Source of the DNA: Pseudomonas moorei
GTDB lineage: Bacteria; Pseudomonadota; Gammaproteobacteria; Pseudomonadales; Pseudomonadaceae
Length of the DNA stretch: 64,000 nt
Direction of reading: 5' to 3'
NCBI RefSeq assembly: GCF_008801475.1
Contig: NZ_VZPP01000010.1
Span: 234,809 to 298,808, forward strand
Part shown: piece by piece, positions 1 to 10,987 of the stretch
How positions within the stretch are numbered: the stretch's first letter is position 1
Layout of the letters: every line of letters begins with the position of its first letter
Notes under the pieces: model-generated
What the model saw: only the letters and a program-made list of their open reading frames with translations
Databases searched by the model: none
What the model was told of the DNA's origin: nothing
Position numbers and translations under genes: made by a program

Positions 1-2
1 GC

Positions 3-653
3 GAAGGCATCCGTGTCGAGTACCCGCAAGGGCAAAGCTGCTGCGGCCAACCGGCCTACACCTCGGGCTACACCGAGCAGGCAAGGACCGTGGCGCGCTC
101 GCAACTGGCGCTGTTCGCCGGGGATTATCCGGTGGTGGTGCCATCCGGTTCTTGCGCGGGCATGTTGCGTGAACACTATGCCGACTTGTTCAAGGACGAA
201 CCGCAAACGTTGAAACAGGTTCAGGCACTGGCTGCCAGAACCTACGAACTCGCCGAATTCCTGTTGCATGTCTGCAAAGTGCAGCTCAAGGACAGCGGCG
301 AGCCTGTAAAAGTGGCGTTGCACACTTCGTGCTCGGCACGTCGGGAAATGAACACCCATTTGCATGGCCGCGCGTTACTGGCGCAGTTGAGCAATGTGGA
401 GCGAGTCGAGCACAGCCACGAAAGTGAATGCTGTGGCTTTGGTGGGACTTTCAGCGTCCGTATGCCAGACATCTCCGGCGCGATGGTGGCCGACAAGACC
501 CGGTCGTTGAAGGAATCCGGTGCGCACAAGGTACTCAGTGCCGACTGCGGTTGCCTGATGAACATCAATGGCTCGCTGGAAAAACAAAAGGAAGCGCTAC
601 GCGGCCAACACCTGGCCAGCTTCCTTTGGCAGCGTACCGGAGGTGCCCAATGA
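3..653 (+). CDS. lutA: LutA/LldE, lactate utilisation Fe-S subunit (5' end outside window)
   Basis: This is the C-terminal part (about 216 residues) of the cysteine-rich CCG-domain subunit of the LutABC L-lactate oxidation complex, a cytoplasmic iron-sulfur protein passing electrons from lactate to the respiratory chain. The frame is open from the first bases, so the start lies upstream. Both CCG-type motifs are visible: CCGQP near the left edge and ECCGFGGTFSV about 125 residues later, followed by SADCGCLMNI. Full-length relatives have about 270 residues, so some 55 are missing. The stop overlaps the lutB start (ATGA). Identity is by family knowledge and gene order. Confidence 0.9.
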   Translation, partial: EGIRVEYPQGQSCCGQPAYTSGYTEQARTVARSQLALFAGDYPVVVPSGSCAGMLREHYADLFKDEPQTLKQVQALAARTYELAEFLLHVCKVQLKDSGEPVKVALHTSCSARREMNTHLHGRALLAQLSNVERVEHSHESECCGFGGTFSVRMPDISGAMVADKTRSLKESGAHKVLSADCGCLMNINGSLEKQKEALRGQHLASFLWQRTGGAQ

Positions 654-2104
654 GCACTTCCACGATTATTCCTACGGTTGCCGTAGAAGAAGATTTCCGC
701 ACCCGTGCTCACCAGGCGCTGGGTGACGCGCAATTGCGAAACAACTTTCGCAAGGCGATGGATTCACTGATGACCAAACGGGCAGCGGCGTTCAGCGATG
801 CCCATGAAAGAGAACATTTGCGAGCGCTGGGCAATGCTGTCCGTGCCCGAGCATTATCCAAGCTGCCCGACCTGCTCGAGCAACTTGAACAGAACCTGAC
901 CCGCAATGGTGTGAAAGTACACTGGGCGGAAACGGTGGACGAAGCCAATGGCATCGTCCTCTCGATCATCCGCGCTCACGAGGGGCGGCAAGTGATCAAG
1001 GGCAAATCGATGGTCAGCGAAGAAATGGAGATGAACCATTTCCTCGCTGATCAGGGCATTGAATGCCTTGAATCGGACATGGGCGAATACATCGTCCAGC
1101 TCGACAACGAGAAGCCTTCACACATCATTATGCCGGCGATCCACAAGAATGCCGGTCAGGTCGCGTCCTTGTTCCACGACAAACTTGGTGTGGAATACAC
1201 CAAGGACGTTGACCAACTCATTCAGATCGGTCGCAGGGTCCTGCGGCAGAAATTCTTCGAAGCGGACATCGGTGTCTCCGGCGTCAACTTCGCCGTGGCC
1301 GAAACCGGCACCCTGCTGCTGGTGGAAAACGAAGGCAACGGCCGCATGACCACAACGGTACCGCCGGTGCATATCGCCGTCACCGGTATCGAGAAAGTCG
1401 TGGAAAACCTGCGCGACGTGGTGCCACTGCTGTCGCTGCTGACCCGCTCGGCCCTGGGCATTCCGATCACCACTTACGTCAACATGATCTCCGGCCCTCG
1501 CAAGGCGCATGAACTCGACGGCCCGCAGGAAGTGCACCTGGTCTTGCTCGACAACGGTCGCAGCCAGGCCTTTGCCGACAGCGAATTGCGCCAGACCCTG
1601 AACTGCATTCGCTGCGGCGCCTGCATGAATCACTGCCCGGTCTACACCCGAATCGGCGGCCATGCCTATGGCGAGGTTTACCCTGGCCCCATCGGAAAAA
1701 TCATCACCCCGCACATGGTCGGCCTGGCGAAAGTCCCGGACCACCCGAGCGCCTCTTCTTTATGCGGTGCTTGCGGTGAAGTGTGCCCGGTAAAGATTCC
1801 GATCCCTTCATTGCTGCGTCGCCTGCGGGAGGAAAACGTCAAAGCCCCGGACAGCCCCCATCAAGTAATGCGCGGCCAGGGCAGCAAGTATTCGCGCAAA
1901 GAGCGATTCATCTGGAACGCCTGGGCGAAGCTCAACAGTTCGCCGACGCTGTATCGCCTGTTCGCATTCTTCGCCACACGGTTGCGTGCCCTCACACCGA
2001 ACAATGTCGGCCCGTGGACACAAAACCACAGCGCACCGAAACCCGCCGCCCGCTCATTGCATGACATGGCCCGCGAGCATCTGGCCAAACAGGGAGACCG
2101 TTGA
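650..2104 (+). CDS. lutB: LutB/LldF, LUD-domain and 4Fe-4S lactate utilisation protein
   Basis: The 484-residue iron-sulfur subunit of the LutABC L-lactate dehydrogenase system. The N-terminal two-thirds is a LUD domain with the stretch NFAVAETGTLLLVENEGNGR. Two ferredoxin-type clusters follow: CIRCGACMNHCP near residue 315 and CGACGEVCP about 55 residues later. The start at 650 was chosen because it overlaps the lutA stop (ATGA) and has AGGTG upstream; the reading frame stays open further upstream but only across lutA. It overlaps lutC by one base. Confidence 0.93.
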   Translation: MSTSTIIPTVAVEEDFRTRAHQALGDAQLRNNFRKAMDSLMTKRAAAFSDAHEREHLRALGNAVRARALSKLPDLLEQLEQNLTRNGVKVHWAETVDEANGIVLSIIRAHEGRQVIKGKSMVSEEMEMNHFLADQGIECLESDMGEYIVQLDNEKPSHIIMPAIHKNAGQVASLFHDKLGVEYTKDVDQLIQIGRRVLRQKFFEADIGVSGVNFAVAETGTLLLVENEGNGRMTTTVPPVHIAVTGIEKVVENLRDVVPLLSLLTRSALGIPITTYVNMISGPRKAHELDGPQEVHLVLLDNGRSQAFADSELRQTLNCIRCGACMNHCPVYTRIGGHAYGEVYPGPIGKIITPHMVGLAKVPDHPSASSLCGACGEVCPVKIPIPSLLRRLREENVKAPDSPHQVMRGQGSKYSRKERFIWNAWAKLNSSPTLYRLFAFFATRLRALTPNNVGPWTQNHSAPKPAARSLHDMAREHLAKQGDR

Positions 2105-2771
2105 TGAGCGCCAAGCAAAACATCCTCGCCAAACTGCGTAAAAGCCTGACAGGCACTACGCCGGTTGCCGACAACTTCGACGTCGATCTGGTGACGCAGC
2201 CCTACACCTACGCCCCTGAGCAACGCATTGCGCAACTGCGAAAACTGATGGAAGCGGTGCACACGGAAATCCATCTGACAACCGACGAAGACTGGCCAGC
2301 GCTGCTGGCAAAACTTCTGGGGGACCGTCAGTTGCCAAGCCTGTTGATCGCGCCAACCACCGCTCATGGTCAACGCATCACTCAACACTGGGCGAATAAT
2401 CCGCACCTGCCGGCACTCAAGGCCTACGACCGTCCGGTAGAGGAATGGAAAGCCGAACTGTTCAATGACACACCTGCGAGTCTCACCACCACCCTCGGCG
2501 CAATCGCTGCCACAGGCAGCTTGATTCTCTGGCCGACCCGGGAGGAGCCGCGATTGATGAGCCTGGCGCCACCGGTGCATTTCGCCCTGCTCAAGGCCAG
2601 CGCAATTCGCGACAACTTCTATCAGGTACAGCAAGAGTTCGAATGGGCCCAGGGCATGCCGACCAATGCTCTATTGGTGTCCGGCCCGTCGAAAACCGCC
2701 GACATCGAGCAGGTGCTGGCCTACGGCGCCCACGGCCCGAAAGACCTGGTGGTATTGATCCTGGAGGACCA

Positions 2772-2775
<4 letters not shown>
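2104..2775 (+). CDS. lutC: LutC/LldG, LUD-domain lactate utilisation protein
   Basis: The 223-residue third subunit of the LutABC L-lactate oxidation system, a LUD-domain protein without iron-sulfur motifs. Family signatures are the TTLGAIAATGSLILWPTREEPRL-like segment in the middle (about residues 125-150) and the C-terminal GPSKTADIEQVLAYGAHGPKDL, the usual ending of LutC proteins. The ATG shares a base with the lutB stop and GGGAG lies upstream. It overlaps the next gene by 4 bp, so the four genes are very likely one translationally coupled operon. Confidence 0.92.
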
Positions 2776-5582
<2,807 letters not shown>

Positions 5583-5596
5583 GCAGGACCTCAAGG

Positions 5597-5619
5597 AAGG
5601 CGCATTCAGGCGCCTTTTT
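5597..5619 (+). terminator. Rho-independent terminator of lutABC-dld
   Basis: A 7-bp stem AAGGCGC / GCGCCTT with a 6-base loop, followed directly by further T residues, 15 bp after the dld stop. Confidence 0.85.
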
Positions 5620-5692
5620 GTTTCTTGCCAGAACCGACAGCAGTACAGCAAAAAATTAGAACCCTGATGTGCCGCCGCAGTCTACTGACCAA

Positions 5693-5710
5693 GTCCCGCA
5701 AATGCGGGAC
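5693..5710. other. Short perfect hairpin upstream of secreted-protein gene
   Basis: GTCCCGCA-AA-TGCGGGAC is a perfect 8-bp inverted repeat about 70 bp before the next start codon. There is no T run after it, so it is not an obvious terminator. It may be a regulatory dyad or a repeat remnant. Function unknown. Confidence 0.4.
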
Positions 5711-5778
5711 CTTCCCAACACTTGGCAGCCCGTCCTGATGGTCAGCGATGCCTGGCCACTCAGTTCAAGGAGATACCC

Positions 5779-6054
5779 ATGAAACGTTCTGTACTGTTTG
5801 GTCTGTTCGTTACTGCCTCACTGCTGGCCTCCCCCTCGTTTGCCGCCGAAAAAGATCAATGCGCCGTCAATCTGCAAACCATCGAAGACGCCCAGGCACA
5901 GATTCCTGAGGAACTGGCTGACCAGGTAGCGGATTCCGTCAAGCAAGCCCAAGCAGACCACGCAAAAGGCACCAAGCAAGGGATTGATGATTGCGTCGCC
6001 GAGACCAACCAAACCATTCAGGACATCAAGAACGCGAACAAAGGCGGGAAGTAA
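5779..6054 (+). CDS. Small secreted protein with two cysteines, paralogue 1
   Basis: A 91-residue protein beginning MKRSVLFGLFVTASLLASPSFA, a clear signal peptide with cleavage after SFA, so the mature product of about 69 residues is periplasmic or secreted. The mature part is helical, rich in Ala, Gln, Asp and Lys, with two cysteines about 45 residues apart that could form a disulfide. The start was chosen for AAGGAGAT upstream and the signal peptide. A paralogue follows at 6345 with a nearly identical leader (CAG-TTC-(A/G)AG-GAGAT-). I do not recognise a function. Confidence 0.8.
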   Translation: MKRSVLFGLFVTASLLASPSFAAEKDQCAVNLQTIEDAQAQIPEELADQVADSVKQAQADHAKGTKQGIDDCVAETNQTIQDIKNANKGGK

Positions 6055-6064
6055 CCCAGCTCCG

Positions 6065-6084
6065 GGCCAACCTTCGGGTTGGCC
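6065..6084 (+). terminator. Terminator-like hairpin after paralogue 1
   Basis: Perfect 8-bp stem GGCCAACC / GGTTGGCC with a stable TTCG tetraloop, 10 bp after the stop. The T run is short (TT), so termination may be partial; an mRNA-stabilising 3' hairpin is the alternative. Confidence 0.6.
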
Positions 6085-6344
6085 TTACCGCCGTACTGGC
6101 TCCATCCAGTACGAAGCAATCCAGAACCCGTCAAATTACGGGTTTTGGTGCATCTGGGGCTCGGTAAACCTTTTTAGTGCCATTGGGCCTGTTGCGCAGT
6201 TTTTCATCGCTTTTCTGCCAAGACCGAATTACTTTGCCGCGCCGCAGTCTTTTAGATAAGCCCAATCAACGTGGCTGATTTTTAGACTCGGCCGAGCCCC
6301 CGCCCATACAGCAGCACCGAGCCCATCAGTTCGAGGAGATCCCC

Positions 6345-6596
6345 ATGAAACGTACCGTAGTCGCTGGCCTGTTCATTTCTGCTGCCATGTTGGCCTCTCC
6401 CGTATTTGCCGCGGACAACAACCTGTGTACGAGCAAGCTGCAAGAGCTCGAAGCCAAAGTGAATTCGCTGCCAGCGACCTCCACCAACGCGCCCGAAATC
6501 AAAAGGCTGCTGGCCAGCGCCAAAGCGTCACAAGCCGCCAAAGATGACAAAAAATGCGCCACCGAGGCCAGCCAGGCATTGTCTATGGCAAATTGA
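6345..6596 (+). CDS. Small secreted protein with two cysteines, paralogue 2
   Basis: An 83-residue protein starting MKRTVVAGLFISAAMLASPVFA|AD, with a signal peptide nearly superimposable on that of the gene at 5779. The mature part of about 61 residues is helical with two cysteines (NNLCTSKL and DKKCATEA). GAGGAGAT precedes the ATG. The two genes lie in the same orientation 290 bp apart, each with its own leader and 3' hairpin, which indicates tandem duplication followed by divergence. Function not recognised. The 288-bp gap between them shows no further gene. Confidence 0.8.
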   Translation: MKRTVVAGLFISAAMLASPVFAADNNLCTSKLQELEAKVNSLPATSTNAPEIKRLLASAKASQAAKDDKKCATEASQALSMAN

Positions 6597-6623
6597 CCAA
6601 CGAACCAACCCATGATCAATCGA

Positions 6624-6646
6624 GGCCAACCTTGCGGGTGGCCTTC
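6624..6646 (+). terminator. Terminator-like hairpin after paralogue 2
   Basis: AGGCCAACC ... GGGTGGCCTT forms an imperfect stem equivalent to the hairpin after paralogue 1 and lies about 28 bp after the stop. Confidence 0.5.
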
Positions 6647-6710
6647 TGAAGCGTGTTGGCGTACACTGTGCAGGCCTGTTGCTCACTTTGATTCACCGAG
6701 TAACAGGCTC

Positions 6711-7108
6711 GGGGCCGTTTAGGATTCGACGCCGGTCGCGAAACTTTAGGTGCATGCCGAGTTGGTAACAGAACTCGTAAATCCACTGTTGCAACTACTT
6801 ATAGTTGCCAATGACGATAACTACGGCCAGGAATTCGCTATCGCTGCGTAAGCAGCCTTAGAGCCTGAGCTTCTGGTACCTTCGGGTCCAGCAATCATCA
6901 GGGGATGTCTGTAAACCCAAAATGATTGTCATATAGAACAGAATCGCCGTGCAGTACGTTGTGGACGAAGCGGCTAAAACTTACACAACTCGCCCAAAGC
7001 ACCCTGCCCGTCGGGTCGCTGAGGGTTAACTTAATAGACACGGCTACGCATGTAGTACCGACAGCGGAGTACTGGCGGACGGGGGTTCAAATCCCCCCGG
7101 CTCCACCA
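6711..7108 (+). ncRNA. ssrA: tmRNA (ssrA)
   Basis: The 398-nt transfer-messenger RNA that rescues stalled ribosomes. The 5' end GGGGCCGTTTAGGATTCGAC and the 3' end with TTCAAATC and GGCTCCACCA form the tRNA-Ala-like acceptor and T arm. The tag reading frame is at 6807-6851: GCC resume codon, then ANDDNYGQEFAIAA and TAA. The body matches the usual Pseudomonas layout, including the conserved TAGAACAGAATCGCCGTGCA stretch. The 3' end is the attachment site of the island that follows and is supplied intact to ssrA. Confidence 0.97.
7095..7108 (+). repeat. attL core (14 bp within ssrA 3' end)
   Basis: CCCCGGCTCCACCA, the last 14 bases of ssrA, recurs exactly at 18868-18881. The similarity extends further left (TTCAAAT at 7086-7092 and 18859-18865) with three mismatches over 25 bases. 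Confidence 0.9.
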
Positions 7109-7119
7109 CTTCATCATCT

Positions 7120-7145
7120 AAAGACGTCCACGGACGTCTTTTTTT
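7120..7145 (+). terminator. Island-supplied terminator behind ssrA
   Basis: AAAGACGTCC / GGACGTCTTT inverted repeat followed by a T run, starting 12 bp after the tmRNA 3' end. It lies inside the island, so it replaces the native ssrA terminator that integration pushed to 18892. Confidence 0.85.
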
Positions 7146-7221
7146 GTGCCTGAAATCCAGTAAATACGCGGCTTCCAGGGCTTACGAGGACTTTTGAGGA
7201 TTTCTGAGTTCCAGGCGCTTT

Positions 7222-7270
7222 GGTATCCCAGGTGGTATCCCGGGCTGCCAAATGCTACTTTCAGGATACC
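7222..7270 (+). promoter_or_regulatory. Probable integrase arm-type sites, left end
   Basis: GGTATCCC occurs at 7222 and 7234 (12-bp spacing), and an inverted GGATACC at 7264-7270 just upstream of the integrase start. The right end has GGTATTCC twice with the same 12-bp spacing. Repeats near both att sites are the pattern of arm-type integrase binding sites; the position also allows autoregulation. Inference from pattern only. Confidence 0.55.
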
Positions 7271-7294
7271 AAAACGGTGCTGGAGGTAGCCCCC

Positions 7295-8551
7295 ATGCCT
7301 ACTAACGCAACCCGCCTCTCCGATCGCCAGCTCAAGGCAGTCAAGGCAACTGGTAAAGACTTCGTCCTCAGCGACGGCGACGGCCTTCAGCTTCGAGTAC
7401 GCGCCAGCGGCTCGATGATGTGGAATTTCAATTATCGCGAGCCGTTGACCAGAAGCCGTCTTAATATGGCGCTCGGCCCATACCCCGACCTCTCATTAGC
7501 GAATGCTCGGAAGAAAGCAGTCGAGGCGCGAGAGCTACTTGCTCAAGGCATTGATCCCAAAGCCCAGCGCGATGAGCAAAGGCAAGCCAGACTGGCTGAG
7601 ACCGAACACACCTTCGAGAAGATAGCCACAGCCTGGTTCGAACTGAAGAAAGACTCAGTGACGCCAGCGTATGCCGAGGACATTTGGCGTTCACTCATGC
7701 TGCATGTTTTTCCGAGCATGAAATCGACGCCGCTTTCTGAAGTCAGTGCTCCTATGGTGATCAAGCTCCTTCGCCCGATTGAGGCCAAAGGCAGCCTCGA
7801 AACAGTGAAGCGGCTGAGCCAACGACTCAACGAGATCATGACCTACGGGGTCAATTCAGGACTGATCTTTGCGAACCCCCTCAGTGGCATTCGGGCGGTG
7901 TTCAAGAAACCCAGGAAAGAGAACATGGCCGCGCTACGACCTGACGAGCTTCCGGAGCTCATGATGGAAATCGCGAATGCCAGCATCAAGCGAGTCACGC
8001 GCTGTCTGATCGAATGGCAGTTGCACACGATGACCCGCCCTGTCGAGGCAGCCACCACTCGGTGGGCAGACATCGATTTCGACAAACGCATTTGGACCAT
8101 CCCACCGGAGCGCATGAAAAAGCGTCGCCCGCATACCATCCCGCTGACTGAACAGGCACTCGCGTTACTGGAGACACTCAAGCTCCATAGCGGCCACAGA
8201 GAATACGTGTTCCCGGCAGATAGAAACCCGCGTACCCACGCTAATAGCCAGACCGCCAACATGGCGTTGAAACGCATGGGCTTTCAGGACCGCTTGGTCA
8301 GCCACGGCATGCGCTCCATGGCCAGCACCATCCTGAACGAGCATGGGTGGGATCCGGAGCTGATCGAAGTCGCGCTGGCGCATGTCGACAAGGACGAAGT
8401 CCGAAGCGCTTACAACCGAGCGGACTACATCGAGCGCCGGCGTCCGATGATGGCTTGGTGGAGTGAGCACATCCAGAAAGCGGCCACTGGCAACCTGTCG
8501 GCATCTGCGATCAATCAAACCCGGGACCACAACGTCGTGCCGATACGGTAA
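7295..8551 (+). CDS. P4-type tyrosine site-specific integrase
   Basis: A 418-residue tyrosine recombinase that would insert and excise the island at the ssrA 3' end. The N-terminal DUF4102-like arm-binding domain is seen as LSDGDGLQLRVRASGSMMWNFNYR, then a core-binding domain, then the catalytic domain with Arg in MTRPVEAATTRW, the HxxR box HGMR, and the final His and Tyr in ALAHVDKDEVRSAYNR. The start at 7295 was chosen for GGAGG 8 bp upstream; the frame is open upstream to 7220 without a ribosome site. Position immediately inside attL and direction away from ssrA are typical. Confidence 0.93.
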   Translation: MPTNATRLSDRQLKAVKATGKDFVLSDGDGLQLRVRASGSMMWNFNYREPLTRSRLNMALGPYPDLSLANARKKAVEARELLAQGIDPKAQRDEQRQARLAETEHTFEKIATAWFELKKDSVTPAYAEDIWRSLMLHVFPSMKSTPLSEVSAPMVIKLLRPIEAKGSLETVKRLSQRLNEIMTYGVNSGLIFANPLSGIRAVFKKPRKENMAALRPDELPELMMEIANASIKRVTRCLIEWQLHTMTRPVEAATTRWADIDFDKRIWTIPPERMKKRRPHTIPLTEQALALLETLKLHSGHREYVFPADRNPRTHANSQTANMALKRMGFQDRLVSHGMRSMASTILNEHGWDPELIEVALAHVDKDEVRSAYNRADYIERRRPMMAWWSEHIQKAATGNLSASAINQTRDHNVVPIR

Positions 8552-8613
8552 GCGCTCACCGGACGCCGCCAGTAACCGAGAATGACTCCCCAAGATGGAG
8601 TGATGCTTGATTT

Positions 8614-8690
8614 GGCGACAGCGGCGACACCGGCGACAACCCGCGTAATACCTGGCCTGCAGCATGGCGACAGAAGTGGCGACTGTCGCC
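8614..8690 (+). repeat. GGCGACA repeat array, copy 1 (candidate iterons)
   Basis: GGCGACA starts at 8614, 8623, 8632, 8666 and 8678, and an inverted copy TGTCGCC at 8684 forms the palindrome GGCGACTGTCGCC (8678-8690). Start-to-start spacings are 9, 9, 34 and 12. A second array with the same 9-9-34 spacing lies inverted at 11039-11120 on the other side of the DUF3987 gene, and the 34-bp interval is itself similar in both. This makes chance unlikely. Confidence 0.75.
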
Positions 8691-8701
8691 GTTACAAGTC
8701 T

Positions 8702-8738
8702 CGCTCGCGGGGCTTTCTCGGCCAAGCCCACGCGAGCG
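8702..8738 (+). other. Strong hairpin next to repeat array 1
   Basis: CGCTCGCG then GGGCTT pairs with AAGCCC then CGCGAGCG, separated by an 8-base loop and one bulged A: a 14-bp stem starting 11 bp after the repeat array. No T run follows, so it is not a simple terminator. Confidence 0.6.
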
Positions 8739-9128
8739 GGAAGGCTCCGCATTCCCACTCGCATGGGCTCACATTAAAAACCGACGAACGACCACCCGGC
8801 CATGGAAAACCACCGGTTTCCAAGGTCTTCCACCGTTACCGATTGGCGCAACAACCGCCCCCAAAATACGGTTGACCGCGAGCAGAACGAGCGCTAAACC
8901 AGAACCGTACCAGCGCTGTCCTCGACAGCACCCAGGTAGCCAGAACCTTTGAGGCTACGCCATACCGTGGTGGTTCACCCTCAAGTGCGATTAGCGTCCG
9001 GCGGCTCGCACGGTCACAGCGATGTGATGGATGCCACTTCTTCCAGAATGCCCACTGCGGCAGCTCATACTCTCCCTGGCTGCTCTGCAGCAACTTATCC
9101 GCTTGGCCATTTCTTGCGCCAACCTGTT

Positions 9129-9159
9129 GCCCGTCTCTTTGCCCCCTAAAGAGACGGGC
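9129..9159 (+). other. 12-bp perfect hairpin in non-coding region
   Basis: GCCCGTCTCTTT and AAAGAGACGGGC form a perfect 12-bp stem with a 7-base loop (GCCCCCT). It is not followed by a T run. Possible origin element or part of a structured RNA. Confidence 0.6.
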
Positions 9160-9586
9160 GCTCTTACCACTGCTGCAGCCCCGCTCGCATGGGGCTTTGC
9201 GGCTTTCCCCCTCGTGACAATCGGCGTGACAAACACCGAACGAATGCTCACTCGCCACAGCAATGCCGATGATGGTGCCGCAGCCCACGGAATGGACTGC
9301 ACCTGACTGACAGTCAGGCATGCCCCAGTCATCGCCTCACTGCCTTCACCTGACTCAGGATCTCGCGGCACCGGTTTCGTCAGCCAGTGCAGCCTCCACC
9401 CGCCCACTTCTTCGGAAGTGCCCAGGAGGCCAGATCATGAGATGCCCAAGCTCCCGGTCGTAAGGAGCCGCCAGTCCCGCGTTAGTGGACAACCCTCACA
9501 GGTCGCAGGGGCCTAGATCCCTGATAACACTCAACAACCGTGGCGGGATGAGTGAGGACGAAGTCGATAATCTCAGGAGAGTTGCG

Positions 9587-10987
9587 ATGCAACTGTGCGA
9601 AGCGTTCGAGCCACCACAACCGTTGCTGGAATATCAGCAGGCGCCACTGTCCTACCCGGTCGAAGCACTGGGGGAATTGTTGGGCCCTGCGGTCGAACGA
9701 CTGGCCGAGGTGATCGGCGTGCCCTGCGCCATGGCCGCGCAATCGGTGCTGGCCAGCGCTGCCCTGGTGAGTCAGGGTCATGCCAATGTCGAACTCGATG
9801 GCCGAACCTATCCATTGTCCCTCTACCTACTGACGGTGGCGTCCTCGGGTGATCGCAAAAGCGCGGTGGATCATCTGGCACTGAAGGCGGCGCGCGACTG
9901 GGAACGACAGCAGTGGACCCTGTATGCGGAAAAGCTCAAAGCCTATCGCGCCGCTACCAGCCTCATGGCCAAACCCAAAACCTCAACGGAGCGTGCAGAG
10001 GCGAAAGGCGGTGAGCTGTCCGAGCCCGTACCGCCGAGACTAATCATTGCCGAGCCCACCATTGAGGCCCTGGTCAAAAGTCTGTGCAATGGCTTGCCCA
10101 GCATGGGCTTGTTCAATGATGAAGGTGGCCAGTTCTTGGGCAGCAGCACCATGAGCAAAGAGAATCTGCTCAAGGCGATCACCACCTTGTCGACACTGTG
10201 GGATGGCAGCCCGATCGACCGGGCGCGCTCCATGGCCGGAGAAAGTCTGCGGGCCTATGACCGCCGCCTCAGTCTGCATCTGATGCTGCAACCCTACCTT
10301 GCCAACCAGCTGTTCAAAGACCCGGTGATCAATGGCCAAGGCATCCTCGGCCGTTGCCTGATCAGTTGGCCCGAGCGCCTGGCCGGCCAGCGACTCTACA
10401 AGGCAATCGACCTGACCAGAGATGCCAAAGTCCAGCACTACCAACAACGGATCACCGCCCTGCTGCAAAAGCCCTGGTCGCTTCACAAGGATGGATCACT
10501 CAATCCCGTCACGCTGGAACTGACTCCCCGTGCCCGTCGTGCCTGGATCGATATTCACGACACCATCGAGTGCCAGTCTGGCGAGTTCGGCGAGCTGGCC
10601 GGCGTCCAGCCTGCCGCGGGCAAGGCCGCGGCGAATGTGCTGCGCATCGCAGGCGTGCTCGCCATGGTTGAAGAGGCCAGTCAGTTGGAGGAAGCACACA
10701 TCCAGCGCGCCTCCACGTTGATGGATTACTACCTGGCCGAGATCCAGCGCTTGACCGAACAGGAGCCGGTCAATAGGCGACGCGAAGAGGCGGATCGACT
10801 GCTGCGCTGGCTGGTGCAGAAAGGCTGGACTCACTTCACCATTCGCGACGTCAATCGCAACGGCCCTCGTTTTGCCCGCAAGAGCGCTGACCATACCGCC
10901 TCTTTATTGGTCGTGCTGATCACTCATCGCTGGCTGAACAGCCGCGACGGAAAAACCTTCGAGGTCCGCCATGTTTCGCCTCAATGA
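9587..10987 (+). CDS. DUF3987 (YfjI-like) family protein
   Basis: A 466-residue protein of the DUF3987 family, which is common on integrative islands and often sits beside or is fused to primase/helicase domains; its biochemical role is not established. Visible features are the typical N-terminal YPVEALGELLGPAVERLAEVIGVPCAMAAQSVLASAAL, the SSGDRKSAVD segment resembling a degenerate P-loop (about residues 85-95), and FNDEGGQFLG in the middle. ATG 9587 was chosen for AGGAGA 6 bp upstream; ATG 9548 and GTG 9485 in the same frame are alternatives. It is flanked by the two inverted GGCGACA arrays. Confidence 0.8.
   Translation: MQLCEAFEPPQPLLEYQQAPLSYPVEALGELLGPAVERLAEVIGVPCAMAAQSVLASAALVSQGHANVELDGRTYPLSLYLLTVASSGDRKSAVDHLALKAARDWERQQWTLYAEKLKAYRAATSLMAKPKTSTERAEAKGGELSEPVPPRLIIAEPTIEALVKSLCNGLPSMGLFNDEGGQFLGSSTMSKENLLKAITTLSTLWDGSPIDRARSMAGESLRAYDRRLSLHLMLQPYLANQLFKDPVINGQGILGRCLISWPERLAGQRLYKAIDLTRDAKVQHYQQRITALLQKPWSLHKDGSLNPVTLELTPRARRAWIDIHDTIECQSGEFGELAGVQPAAGKAAANVLRIAGVLAMVEEASQLEEAHIQRASTLMDYYLAEIQRLTEQEPVNRRREEADRLLRWLVQKGWTHFTIRDVNRNGPRFARKSADHTASLLVVLITHRWLNSRDGKTFEVRHVSPQ

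Larger units (their letters stand above)
8552..9586 (+). other. One-kilobase non-coding structured region of the island
   Basis: No convincing gene is present: the reading frames on both strands lack ribosome sites and protein-like composition. What can be seen: the GGCGACA repeat array (8614-8690), a strong hairpin (8702-8738), related segments of the form CGCTCGC(AT)GGGGCTTT at about 8702 and 9182, and a 12-bp perfect hairpin (9129-9159). Repeats plus hairpins next to a primase-associated gene suggest a replication origin or structured RNA; this is inference. Confidence 0.6.

Noticed and set aside
6926..7153. 75-codon frame
   Set aside because: It lies within the tmRNA and its island-supplied terminator.
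8836..9321. 161-codon minus-strand frame, and 91- and 97-codon plus-strand frames, in the integrase-DUF3987 interval
   Set aside because: No ribosome sites, cysteine- and arginine-rich random-looking composition, and they cross the hairpins and repeats. Treated as non-coding.
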